This document shows positions 1-6,723 of a stretch of 12,331 bases of DNA, piece by piece. How positions within the stretch are numbered: position 1 is the first letter of the stretch; every line of letters starts with the position of its first letter. This stretch comes from Pseudomonadota bacterium (lineage in GTDB: Bacteria > Pseudomonadota > Alphaproteobacteria > Azospirillales > Azospirillaceae), in contig JAEZID010000156.1 in the NCBI GenBank assembly GCA_023416195.1, forward strand, positions 1 through 12,331, read 5' to 3'. The translations under genes and the position numbers were made by a program. The notes beneath the pieces are model-generated. The model was not told the origin of the DNA and did no database searches. It saw nothing but the letters and a program-made list of their open reading frames with translations.

Positions 1-1437
1 CGGCTTGCGCGGGCCATGCTTGCGGCCCGGCCGGGGCGGCGGCTGCGCGGCCAGGAGGCCGCCGTCGAACAGGCGGTCACGGCCCTGATGACCGCGCCCG
101 ATCCGGGAACCGAGGTCGCCGCCCTGACGGCCGCCGTCCTCGACCCGGCGATTCCGCTCGACCGGTTCACGGCGGCTCCCGGCTACCGCTCGTTCCTTCC
201 GGTGCCGCTGTGGGGCGAGATGTCCGCGCCACCGGAAGGCACCGGCCCGGCCGAGGGCGAGGAGGAGGGCGGCGGCGGGGCGGAGGGCGACGGCAAGCGC
301 CGCAAGGCCAGGCGCCGGGACACCGACCAGACCCGGCGCGACGACCCGCTGATGCTGAACCGCTTCGAGAAGATCCTCGGGCTGGCCGAGATGGTGAACC
401 TCAACCGCAAGGTCGAGGACGACGACGAGGAAAGCGCCCGCAAGGCGGCCGAGGATCTGGACGAGATCGCCGTGGGCCGGCACGAGCGCAAGGCGTCGAC
501 CAAGCTCAAGCTCGATCTCGACCTGACCGCCGACGAGGCCGACGTCGAGCCGCTGCGGGCCGAGATCAGCTATCCGGAGTGGGACTGGAAGCGCCGCCGC
601 TATCATCCCGACTACTGCCGCGTGATCGCCGAACCCGCCGCGCTGGAGGGCGAGGACTGGCGGCCCGACAACGAGGCGCTGCGCCGCATCCGCCTCGTGC
701 GCCGCCAGTTCGAGGCCATGCGGCCGCGCCGTCAGGTGATGACCGGGCAGCCGGACGGGGACGATCTGGATCTGTCGGCGCTGGTCCGCGCGGTGGCCGA
801 CCGGCGCGCGGGCGGCGTCGGCTCGGAGCGGGTCTTCACGGCGGTGCGCACCGCCGCTCGCGACCTGTCGGTGTGCGTGCTGGTGGACGTCTCCCTGTCC
901 ACGGACAGCTACATCGATGAGCGCCGCGTGCTGGATGTCGAGAAGGAGGCGCTGTTGGCGCTGACGCACGGGCTGGCGGCCTGCGGCGACGAGCACGCCA
1001 TCCTGACCTTCACCTCGCATCGGCGCCACCGGGTGGACGTGCGCACCGTGAAGGATTTCGAGGAACGCCTGGACGCCCGCGTCGTGCGCCGCATCCGGGC
1101 GCTGAAGCCGGGAAGCTACACCCGCATGGGCGCGGCGCTGCGCCACGCGGCGGCCCGCCTCAAGGACCGCCCGCACGCGCACCGGCTGCTGCTCGTGCTG
1201 ACCGACGGCAAGCCGAACGACACGGACCATTACGAAGGGCGCTACGCCATCGAGGACACGCGGGTGGCCGTCCAGGAGGCGCGGCGCGCGGGGTTGAAGC
1301 TGTTCGGCGTCACGGTGGACGAGAAGGGGCGCGACTACCTGCCCTACATCTTCGGACCCGGCGCCTACGCCATTTTCCCGCACGTCGCGCGCCTGCCCTC
1401 GGCGCTGCCCGCCATCTACCGCCAATTGACCGGATGA
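1..1437 (+). CDS. norD: NorD, nitric oxide reductase activation protein (VWA domain), 5'-truncated by window
   Basis: The reading frame is open from base 1, so this is the C-terminal part of a longer protein; family members are usually around 600 residues and about 478 codons are visible. Numbering from the Met codon at 16, a charged linker rich in Glu, Gly, Lys and Arg spans about residues 75-150. A C-terminal von Willebrand A domain follows. Its metal-ion-dependent adhesion site is visible as DVSLS (residues 291-295), a downstream Thr in GSYTRMG, and LTDGKPND. The stretch from DHYEGRYAIEDTR to the final LPAIYRQL is typical of NorD. In denitrifiers, NorD works with the MoxR-type ATPase NorQ to activate the membrane NO reductase NorCB, probably by helping metal insertion. 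The norCBQ genes would be expected upstream, outside the window. CobT of cobaltochelatase also has a VWA domain, but the C-terminal sequence favours NorD. Confidence 0.9.
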   Translation, partial: RLARAMLAARPGRRLRGQEAAVEQAVTALMTAPDPGTEVAALTAAVLDPAIPLDRFTAAPGYRSFLPVPLWGEMSAPPEGTGPAEGEEEGGGGAEGDGKRRKARRRDTDQTRRDDPLMLNRFEKILGLAEMVNLNRKVEDDDEESARKAAEDLDEIAVGRHERKASTKLKLDLDLTADEADVEPLRAEISYPEWDWKRRRYHPDYCRVIAEPAALEGEDWRPDNEALRRIRLVRRQFEAMRPRRQVMTGQPDGDDLDLSALVRAVADRRAGGVGSERVFTAVRTAARDLSVCVLVDVSLSTDSYIDERRVLDVEKEALLALTHGLAACGDEHAILTFTSHRRHRVDVRTVKDFEERLDARVVRRIRALKPGSYTRMGAALRHAAARLKDRPHAHRLLLVLTDGKPNDTDHYEGRYAIEDTRVAVQEARRAGLKLFGVTVDEKGRDYLPYIFGPGAYAIFPHVARLPSALPAIYRQLTG

Positions 1438-1460
1438 CCGATCACGGAAGGGAAGCCACC

Positions 1461-2135
1461 ATGCGCAGGATCGTTGCCGCCGCCGCCCTCGGAGCCGTTC
1501 TGATGTCCGGTTCCGCCTGGTCCCAGGCCAACCTCCGGCCGGACACCACGCCGCGTCTGCCGCCGCAGCCGGGCCAGTCCCTTCCCGTCGAGGACGCGCT
1601 GTTCCTCAAGGAGGCGGCGGCGGCCAGCCAGGGCCAGATGGACCTCGGCAAGCTGGCGGCCGAGAAGGCGCCGGACGACGCCGTCAAAACGCTCGCCAAG
1701 GGGATCGCGGAGACCCACCAGAAGATCGGCGAGCATCTGAAGCGTCTGACCGGCAGCCGCCCGCTGCCGCCCGCCGATCAGCTGAAGCCGCAACGTGCCG
1801 ACGGGCTGGGCGCCGCCGGGACGGTGACCAACCCGGCGAACGCGCAGGAGGGGTTGGCGCAGGAGGCTGTCAAGGCGTTGTCCGGAACCAGCGGCGAGGA
1901 CTTCGCCAAGGGCTACGTCGAAGCGCAGCTGCGCCTTCACGAGCGCATCGTGGACCTCTACCAGACCGAGGCGTCCCACACGCCCGACCGCGAGCTTGCC
2001 ACCTTGGCGATCACCAGTCTGGTGTCCATCCAGAAGGACCGCGACGCCCTGCGCCGGATGGCCGGGCGGTTCGGCATCAACGCTCCCGCCGAGGGGCAGC
2101 CGGTGCAGTACGGCGATCCGGCCAAAGCCCGCTGA
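1461..2135 (+). CDS. Secreted DUF4142 family protein
   Basis: The 224-residue product begins with a Sec-type signal peptide: MRRIV, a hydrophobic core, then a likely cleavage after SAWSQ near residue 22. The ATG at 1461 is chosen because the purine-rich GGAAGGGAAG lies just upstream and the signal peptide starts there. An in-frame ATG at 1434 overlaps the norD stop (ATGA) but would add nine residues ahead of the signal peptide. The mature part is alpha-helical and rich in Ala, Glu and Lys. It has the EDALFLKEAAAASQGQMDLGK opening and the LHERIVDLYQTEA segment expected for DUF4142, a ferritin-like helical-bundle family of periplasmic proteins with no established biochemical role. The 23-bp gap after norD suggests co-transcription, but a functional link to NO reduction is not shown. 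Family assignment is fairly sure; function is unknown. Confidence 0.8.
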   Translation: MRRIVAAAALGAVLMSGSAWSQANLRPDTTPRLPPQPGQSLPVEDALFLKEAAAASQGQMDLGKLAAEKAPDDAVKTLAKGIAETHQKIGEHLKRLTGSRPLPPADQLKPQRADGLGAAGTVTNPANAQEGLAQEAVKALSGTSGEDFAKGYVEAQLRLHERIVDLYQTEASHTPDRELATLAITSLVSIQKDRDALRRMAGRFGINAPAEGQPVQYGDPAKAR

Positions 2136-2188
2136 CGCGGCGTCGGTGCCGGCGGTTTCGGTGCTGTCGGCGGTCGACGAACGCCGTC

Positions 2189-2722
2189 CTACCGGTCGAT
2201 GCGCACGGATTTGCGGCGGACGATCTCCTCCGGTGACGGGAGCCGCCGCGCCGCCTCCGGGAGCGTGGCGGCGGATGGGTTGCCTTGCGGATGGCCACCC
2301 TGCGGATGACCGACGACGATGCGCCCGACCATCCCGGCTTCCTCGTGCGGGAGGCAGAAATAGTCGTAGACGCCGGCCACGGTGAGGCGCAGTTCGAAGG
2401 TCTGGTCCGGCAACAGGTAGTCGGAGTCCCACGGCGCCGCCCCTTCGGGGATGCGCAACGGGTGATCGCCGTTCGCCGGGTGATAGGCGGTGCTGGTGTG
2501 CGCATTGCCGGGATCGGCGTTGATCCAGCGGATCGTCCGGCCGGGCTCGACCAGCACGCCCACCGGGTCGAACCACACCTCGGAACCGTTGGGGGTCCCG
2601 CGCATGCGGATCTCCACGACCTCGTCGGCCACCCCTTCGGCCAGTGCCGGCGGGGGCAGGCCGAGCAGTGCCAGACCGGCGGTCCAGCCGCCGGCCCGCA
2701 GCACGGTGCGTCGCCCGATCAT
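2189..2722 (-). CDS. Tat-exported cupredoxin (plastocyanin/azurin-like blue copper protein)
   Basis: The product has 177 residues. The N-terminus is a twin-arginine signal (GRRTVLRAGG, then a hydrophobic stretch ending around ALAEG at residue 30), which fits export of a folded copper protein to the periplasm. A single cupredoxin fold follows. The type-1 copper ligands are visible as His75 (in NAHTST) and Cys123, His126 and Met131 (in YFCLPHEEAGM). The tail after about residue 138 is a low-complexity GHPQGGHPQGNP stretch followed by a basic end. The protein probably transfers electrons, but its partner is not visible. The start at 2722 is one base beyond the TAG stop of the preceding gene, so the two are probably translationally coupled. 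A longer in-frame reading back to 2845 overlaps that gene and is not credible. Confidence 0.85.
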   Translation of the reverse strand: MIGRRTVLRAGGWTAGLALLGLPPPALAEGVADEVVEIRMRGTPNGSEVWFDPVGVLVEPGRTIRWINADPGNAHTSTAYHPANGDHPLRIPEGAAPWDSDYLLPDQTFELRLTVAGVYDYFCLPHEEAGMVGRIVVGHPQGGHPQGNPSAATLPEAARRLPSPEEIVRRKSVRIDR

Positions 2723-2723
2723 G

Positions 2724-3137
2724 CTACTTCGCCACGCGCGCCTCGTCGGCCGTGGCGACGTGCCAAAGGACGACGTGGTAGTGCGGCTTCTCCACGCCCG
2801 GATGGCCGGCGTTGAAGTACATGTCGACATGGTCGACCTTGCCACCGGCGGCCTTCAGGTTGTCGAACGTCTTGCGCCCCTGGATGTCCTCGACCGGAAC
2901 CATGTAGATGGTGCTGACCAGCCGCCCGTCGTGGTCGTAGGCCAGGAAGGGGCCGGCCGGCAGCGTCGCGGGATCGACGTAGAGCGTGCCCATGCCCGGC
3001 AGGAAATCGGGCAGCTTCACCAGTTCGCTGACCTTCTTGTAGGCGCCGCCGGGCGGGGCCTTCTCCAGGTTCTGCGCCTGTGCGGGAAGGGTCGCCAGGG
3101 CGAAGGCTCCGGCGGCCAGGATGATGCGGATCGGCAT
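2724..3137 (-). CDS. Secreted histidine-rich protein, DUF5602/TTHB210-like
   Basis: The 137-residue product starts with a Sec signal peptide (MPIRIILAAGAFALATLPAQA, cleavage near residue 21). The mature part carries a cluster of histidines near the C-terminus: His103, His112, His119, His121 and His126, in the context VDHVDMYFNAGHPG and PHYHVVLWH. This resembles the TTHB210-like/DUF5602 family. As I remember it, the founding member TTHB210 of Thermus thermophilus is a target of a sigma-E factor encoded beside it. A metal-binding role for the histidines is an inference. A strong Shine-Dalgarno AAGGAGG sits 6-7 bases before the ATG at 3137. The gene lies 62 bp downstream of the ECF sigma gene and is coupled to the cupredoxin gene, so all three form one operon. 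Confidence 0.65.
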   Translation of the reverse strand: MPIRIILAAGAFALATLPAQAQNLEKAPPGGAYKKVSELVKLPDFLPGMGTLYVDPATLPAGPFLAYDHDGRLVSTIYMVPVEDIQGRKTFDNLKAAGGKVDHVDMYFNAGHPGVEKPHYHVVLWHVATADEARVAK

Positions 3138-3162
3138 GCGTGTCCTCCTTCGGTGACGGGCT

Positions 3163-3188
3163 GATGGTGGGGCTGGCAGATGGTGGGG
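3163..3188. repeat. Short direct repeat in the sigma/DUF5602 gap
   Basis: The 10-mer GATGGTGGGG occurs at 3163-3172 and again at 3179-3188. The similarity continues for a few bases after each copy (CTGGC and CGGGC), giving a tandem duplication with a 16-base period. It lies in the 62-bp gap between the sigma-factor stop and the next start. It may simply be a slippage duplication; no function is evident. Confidence 0.5.
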
Positions 3189-3199
3189 CGGGCGGACGA

Positions 3200-3943
3200 T
3201 CACCCGGCGTCCGGCGGCGGTGCCGGCAGGCCCAGGCGGTCGAACACCCGCGCGACGATGCGCGCGCAGCGCGCGCCGGCGAACGGGAACACGCCGGCCA
3301 GATCGGGCGCGAGCTGCCGCCGCAAGCTGTGGCCGAGAAGGCGGCGGGCCCGGTGCAGGCGCGTCTTGACGGTGTCGGGCGGGATGCCCAGGCTGGACGC
3401 GGTCTCCTCGACGCTCATCTGTTCGATCTCGCGAAGCACGAAGACGACGCGGAACGGGTCCGGCAGCGCGTCGATGGCGCGTTCCAGCAGGCGCCGCGTC
3501 TCGGCGCGGGCGGCATCCTCTTCGGGGGTCGTGGGCGGCGGCTGGGCGCCTGGGAAGGGGATCACCTCGGCGCCCGGCGTCGTGCCGGTGGCGCCGTCCT
3601 CGTTCAACCCGGTCATGGGCAACCCGGTCATGGCCTTTCTCTGGCGCACCCGCCGCAAGGCCTCGTTGAGAACGATGCGGCCCAGCCATGTCGCCAGACT
3701 GGCGTCCTCGCGAAACTGGCCGATGCGGGTGAAGGCCAGGACGTAGGCGTCCTGCACGGCGTCCTCCGCGTCGGCGGGATCGCGCAGAACGCCGCGCGCC
3801 ATGCGGAAAAGCCGCTGGTTGTGCCGCTGCATCAGGATGCGGAAGGCGTCGGCGTCGCCGCACCGGATCCGTCCGGCCAGTTCGAGGTCGCTGTACGCCG
3901 TCTGCCGCATGATCGCCTTTGCCCGGTCCATGCCCTGGTCCAT
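3200..3943 (-). CDS. ECF-type RNA polymerase sigma factor with C-terminal extension
   Basis: The 247-residue protein has the two domains of an extracytoplasmic-function sigma factor. Region 2 covers about residues 20-95 (GDADAFRILMQRHNQRLF, DAEDAVQDAYVLAF, SLATWLGRIVLNEALRRVR). Region 4 covers about 145-205 (IDALPDPFRVVFVLREIE, SVEETASSLGIPPDTVKTRLHRARRLL). A Pro/Thr-rich linker of about 40 residues joins them. After region 4 there is a further stretch of about 35 residues (FPFAGARCARIVARVFDRLG), which I recall from a subset of proteobacterial ECF factors and which may be regulatory. ATG codons at 3931 and 3910 are alternatives; 3943 is preferred because AGGGAG precedes it. No anti-sigma gene is adjacent. 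The two downstream genes encode exported proteins and are likely regulon members. Confidence 0.9.
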   Translation of the reverse strand: MDQGMDRAKAIMRQTAYSDLELAGRIRCGDADAFRILMQRHNQRLFRMARGVLRDPADAEDAVQDAYVLAFTRIGQFREDASLATWLGRIVLNEALRRVRQRKAMTGLPMTGLNEDGATGTTPGAEVIPFPGAQPPPTTPEEDAARAETRRLLERAIDALPDPFRVVFVLREIEQMSVEETASSLGIPPDTVKTRLHRARRLLGHSLRRQLAPDLAGVFPFAGARCARIVARVFDRLGLPAPPPDAG

Positions 3944-4353
3944 GCCGCGCTCCCTGGTTTATCGATTTGATGCAGGAGGAGGCGATCCGGTTCCCGCGCA
4001 GACGGGGTGCCCCTTTTTGGATCGAGGGCGGCGAGGCATGCCGGCGGCATCCGGTCCCAAGCGCATTCCGGGATGCCCGTCCGGGTGCACTGCACGCGCT
4101 GCCATGTCGCATGGCGTTGCTGCGTCTTTGCCTATAACGAAGGCTTAACCTTTCGCATATGCAATATGAAGGGCATGCGTGGATTGGGTGTCGTCCCTGG
4201 ACGCGGCGCCCGGGCCAGGATGCCCGGCCATTGGAAGGGCGGAAAGAACGGCGTTGCGGTGGCGGGACCCGGACACGACCGGCGTCTTCGTCGTGTGGAT
4301 AACTTCAAGCGCATTTTCGGCGCGCTTGTCCTGGTAATAGTGGAGCAATAGTG
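3944..4353. other. Divergent intergenic region between the sigma operon and phaB, with several inverted repeats
   Basis: No convincing gene is present in these 410 bases. Besides the candidate ECF promoter at the left end, four symmetric sites are visible. GTGCA and TGCAC flank one base at 4085-4095. GCCATG and CATGGC are separated by TCG at 4101-4115. The palindrome GCATATGC lies at 4155-4162, inside an AT-richer patch at about 4141-4170. CAAGCGC (4306-4312) pairs with GCGCTTG (4322-4328) just upstream of the phaB ribosome binding site. These could be operators or, for the last, a leader hairpin. Alpha-proteobacterial PhaR repressors bind TGC/GCA-rich symmetric sites, so PhaR is one candidate reader. 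No confident sigma-70 promoter for phaB was found. Confidence 0.5.
3966..3994 (-). promoter_or_regulatory. Candidate ECF-type promoter for the sigma-factor operon
   Basis: Read on the minus strand, GGAAC (3994-3990) is followed after 19 bases by TCAAA (3970-3966). The -35 matches the GGAAC core common to ECF promoters, and the -10 resembles the TCAAA form of sigma-E promoters. Transcription would begin near 3957, leaving a short leader before the ATG at 3943. This suggests autoregulation. The spacing is about one base longer than in the E. coli sigma-E consensus, and the match was found by eye. Confidence 0.35.
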
Positions 4354-5094
4354 ATGTCTCAGAAGATCGCGCTTGTCACCGGTGCCATGGGTGGCCTCGG
4401 CACCGCCATCTGCCAAGCGCTGGCCAAGGATGGCTTCATCGTTGTGGCCAACTGCCTGCCCAACTACGAGCCGGCCGCCGTGTGGCTGGGCCAGCAGGAA
4501 GCCGCCGGCTTCAAGTTCTACATGGCCGAAGGCGACGTCTCCGACTACGAGAGCTGCAAGGCGATGGTCGCGTCGATCGAGGCGAACGTCGGCCCGATCG
4601 ACGTCCTGGTGAACAACGCCGGCATCACCCGCGACAAGTTCTTCCCGAAGATGGAGAAGGCGCAGTGGGACGCGGTGATCTCCACCAACCTGACCAGCCT
4701 GTTCAACGTCACCCATCAGGTGTCGGCGAAGATGGCTGAGCGCGGCTGGGGCCGCATCATCAACATCTCGTCCGTCAACGGCGTGAAGGGCCAGGCCGGC
4801 CAGACCAACTATTCGGCCGCCAAGGCGGGCGTCATCGGCTTCACCAAGGCGCTGGCCGCCGAGCTGGCGACCAAGGGCGTCACCGTCAACGCCATCGCGC
4901 CGGGCTACATCGGCACCGAGATGGTCATGGCGATCCGCGACGACATCCGCCAGGGCATCATCGACTCGGTCCCGATGAAGCGTCTGGGCAAGCCGGAGGA
5001 AATCGGCGGCGCCGTGTCCTACCTCGCCTCCGATCTGGCCGGCTACATCACCGGCACGACGCTGAACATCAACGGCGGCCTGCACTACCAGTAA
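4354..5094 (+). CDS. phaB: Acetoacetyl-CoA reductase PhaB (NADPH-dependent, SDR family)
   Basis: The enzyme reduces acetoacetyl-CoA to (R)-3-hydroxybutyryl-CoA, the second step of polyhydroxybutyrate synthesis. The 246-residue length is normal for PhaB. It is a classical short-chain dehydrogenase. The Rossmann glycine motif is TGAMGGLG (residues 9-16), NNAG is at 87-90, and the catalytic set is Asn112, Ser140, Tyr153 and Lys157. The stretch VKGQAGQTNYSAAKAG and the C-terminal NINGGLHYQ are typical of PhaB rather than FabG. ATG at 4354 is used, with GGAG at 4342-4345 eight bases upstream; an in-frame GTG directly before it is less likely. Neither phaA nor phaC is adjacent, so this is a solitary phaB. 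A strong terminator follows the stop codon. Confidence 0.93.
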   Translation: MSQKIALVTGAMGGLGTAICQALAKDGFIVVANCLPNYEPAAVWLGQQEAAGFKFYMAEGDVSDYESCKAMVASIEANVGPIDVLVNNAGITRDKFFPKMEKAQWDAVISTNLTSLFNVTHQVSAKMAERGWGRIINISSVNGVKGQAGQTNYSAAKAGVIGFTKALAAELATKGVTVNAIAPGYIGTEMVMAIRDDIRQGIIDSVPMKRLGKPEEIGGAVSYLASDLAGYITGTTLNINGGLHYQ

Positions 5095-5121
5095 GCTGTC
5101 GTACGGTTGCTAAGCGCAGGG

Positions 5122-5170
5122 AACACCCGCTTCGCCACGGCCATGGTCCGGTCGGCGAAGCGGGCGTTTT
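5122..5170 (+). terminator. Intrinsic terminator of phaB
   Basis: The arms are 5122-5136 (AACACCCGCTTCGCC) and 5154-5168 (GGCGAAGCGGGCGTT). They pair over 15 positions with one A-C mismatch, around a 17-base loop, and end in a TTTT run. The structure begins 27 bases after the phaB stop. It lies between the convergent ends of phaB and tenA. Confidence 0.85.
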
Positions 5171-5186
5171 CGTGCCTGCGCGGCGG

Positions 5187-5870
5187 TCAGGTCGCGCGCG
5201 TCAGGCCCATCTGCCAGAAGTCCGCCTCCAGGCGGCACGCCTGCCGGAAGGTCGTCAGCAGGTGCGGGAAGCGCTGCTCGGTCATGCCGCGTTCGGCCAG
5301 CCGGTTCAGTGTGGCGCGGGCGCCGGCCGCCACCTCCTGATAAGCCTCCCCGGAATATTCGGCGATCCAGGCGCGGTAGGGGTTGCCCTGGGCCAGACCC
5401 GACGGGGCGGCGGCAAGGCGCCGGCCGATCTCGGCATAGCCCAGCACGCAGGGGGCCAGCGCGACGTGCAGGTCGAGAAGGTCGCCGCGCAACCCCGTTT
5501 CCAGCACGTAGCGCGTGTAGGCCATCGTCGCCTTGGCTTCCGCCGCCTGCTCCAGATCGGCGGCGGACAGGCCCCAGCCGGCGCACAGCCGGACGTGCAG
5601 ATCCATTTCCACGTCGAGAATGGCCTTCAGCCCGCCGAAGGCGGCGCGCATGTCGGCCAGCGACTGGCCCTTGTAGACGGCGAGCGCGTAGGCTCGGGCG
5701 AAGTGGGTGAGGAACAGGTAATCCTGCACGAGGTAGTGGCGGAAGGAGGAGACGGGCAGAGTGCCCCGCCCCAACTGCTGAACGAAGGGGTGATCGACGT
5801 AGGACGCCCATTCGTCGGCCGCTCCGGCGGTCAAGCGATCAAACAAATCCGTGGCATTCTCTGCGGTCAT
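5187..5870 (-). CDS. tenA: TenA family aminopyrimidine aminohydrolase (thiaminase II)
   Basis: The 227-residue protein is a full-length TenA of the active-site cysteine class. Enzymes of this class hydrolyse degraded thiamine pyrimidines such as aminomethyl-HMP to HMP, salvaging them for thiamine synthesis. Visible hallmarks are HPFVQQLGRGTLP (27-39), FRHYLVQDYLFL (43-54, with the conserved Asp50 and Tyr51), the Cys141 nucleophile in APCVLGYAEIG, YRAWIAEYSG around residue 170, and Glu215 in LEADFW. These match the positions known from B. subtilis TenA. The ATG at 5870 is the only well-placed start; upstream in-frame sequence is not conserved-looking. No other thiamine gene is adjacent. The leader between 5871 and 6047 shows no TPP-riboswitch core (no CTGAGA or ACCTGA elements), so thiamine control through a riboswitch is not supported here. 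Confidence 0.92.
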   Translation of the reverse strand: MTAENATDLFDRLTAGAADEWASYVDHPFVQQLGRGTLPVSSFRHYLVQDYLFLTHFARAYALAVYKGQSLADMRAAFGGLKAILDVEMDLHVRLCAGWGLSAADLEQAAEAKATMAYTRYVLETGLRGDLLDLHVALAPCVLGYAEIGRRLAAAPSGLAQGNPYRAWIAEYSGEAYQEVAAGARATLNRLAERGMTEQRFPHLLTTFRQACRLEADFWQMGLTRAT

Positions 5871-5911
5871 CGATCCCGTTTCCCCGTGTTCCGTGCGTCG
5901 TCCCGGCGACG

Positions 5912-5925
5912 GCGCCGGCCGGCGC
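5912..5925. repeat. Perfect 14-bp palindrome in the tenA/dioxygenase divergent region
   Basis: GCGCCGGCCGGCGC is a perfect 14-bp palindrome, 42-55 bases upstream of the tenA start and within the 177-bp divergent intergenic region. It could be an operator. In DNA of this GC content such palindromes also arise by chance, so the functional call is weak. Confidence 0.4.
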
Positions 5926-6016
5926 ATTGTGGAGCGGCGAGCCTCTGTCGGCAATGGAGCGTGCCGACCATATGATTGGGACGGAGCCGCGCTCCGCTTC
6001 GCCCGTGTCCGGGCAA

Positions 6017-6039
6017 TCACGACGGGCAGTCACGACGGG
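6017..6039 (+). repeat. Direct repeat just upstream of the dioxygenase start
   Basis: TCACGACGGG occurs at 6017-6026 and again at 6030-6039, a 13-base period. The second copy overlaps the G-rich ribosome-binding region of the gene starting at 6048. Tandem sites at this spot could bind a regulator or be a slippage duplication. Confidence 0.45.
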
Positions 6040-6047
6040 GGTCGGTT

Positions 6048-6722
6048 ATGCCAGAGCGTCATGCCATCAACCGGGCCATCGACCGTGCCATCGGCCGCCG
6101 GGTCCTCATGACGAGCCTGGGCGCCCTCGGCGCCACGGCTCTGCTGCCCAGGCCGGGCGTGGCCGTCAACCTCGTCCTGACGCCGGGACAGACGGAGGGG
6201 CCGTTCTACCCGACCAGCTTCCCGGCGGATGTGGACAACGACCTCGTTCTCGTCCGTGGGGCTGCGACTCGGGCGCTGGGCACGGTCGCCCACATCCACG
6301 GGCGTATCCTGGACCGCGCCGGACGCCCGGTGCCCGGCGCGACCGTCGAGATATGGCAGTGCGACGCGCAGGGGCGCTACCGGCATCCCCGCGCGCCGGA
6401 CCATGAACGCTTCGACGGCGGATTCCAGGGCTATGGCCGGACCTCGGTCGATTCGGACGGCGCGTACCGGTTCCGCACGATCCGGCCGGTGCCCTATCCG
6501 GGCCGGACGCCGCACATCCATTACGCGGTGGTCGTCCCCGGCACCGGGCGGTTCGTCACGCAGATGTACGTGGCGGGCGAGCCGCTGAACGCGCGCGACG
6601 GCCTGCTCAACGGCATCCGCGATCCGCGGGCGCGCCAAAGCGTCATCGTCCCCCTGGCGGCGGCGAACGACGTTGAGGCGGGCGCGGTTCAGGGCACGTT
6701 CGACATCGTCCTGGACCTGTGA
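6048..6722 (+). CDS. Exported intradiol ring-cleavage dioxygenase (protocatechuate 3,4-dioxygenase beta-like)
   Basis: The 224-residue protein belongs to the non-haem Fe(III) intradiol dioxygenases, which open catecholic rings between the two hydroxyl groups. The four iron ligands are in place: Tyr111 (in QGRYRHP), Tyr150 (in PVPYPG), and His156 and His158 (in TPHIHYA). The beta-rich core GRILDRAGRPVPGATVEIWQ precedes them. The N-terminus carries a twin-arginine signal (GRRVLMTSLGALGAT, residues 16-30), so the enzyme is probably exported, unlike cytoplasmic PcaGH. No pca or cat pathway gene and no alpha subunit is nearby, so its natural substrate is unknown. The ATG at 6048 follows a G-rich stretch; an earlier in-frame ATG at 5976 would place about 24 residues before the Tat signal and is less likely. 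It is transcribed divergently from tenA. Confidence 0.85.
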   Translation: MPERHAINRAIDRAIGRRVLMTSLGALGATALLPRPGVAVNLVLTPGQTEGPFYPTSFPADVDNDLVLVRGAATRALGTVAHIHGRILDRAGRPVPGATVEIWQCDAQGRYRHPRAPDHERFDGGFQGYGRTSVDSDGAYRFRTIRPVPYPGRTPHIHYAVVVPGTGRFVTQMYVAGEPLNARDGLLNGIRDPRARQSVIVPLAAANDVEAGAVQGTFDIVLDL

Positions 6723-6723
6723 T

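Noticed and set aside
4299..4306. ATAACTTC, resembling one end of a lox site
   Set aside because: There is no matching inverted arm at the expected distance and no recombinase gene. It is a chance match.
4331..4340. TGGTAATAG as an extended -10 for phaB
   Set aside because: It is too close to the ribosome binding site: the start of transcription would fall after the GGAG at 4342. There is also no -35 at the right distance.
4132..5085. 317-residue minus-strand open frame across phaB
   Set aside because: It is antisense to a clear PhaB and has no recognisable domain. It is an artefact of the few stop codons in GC-rich DNA.
5871..6047. Possible TPP riboswitch in the tenA leader
   Set aside because: The conserved CTGAGA and ACCTGA-type core elements are absent on the minus strand.
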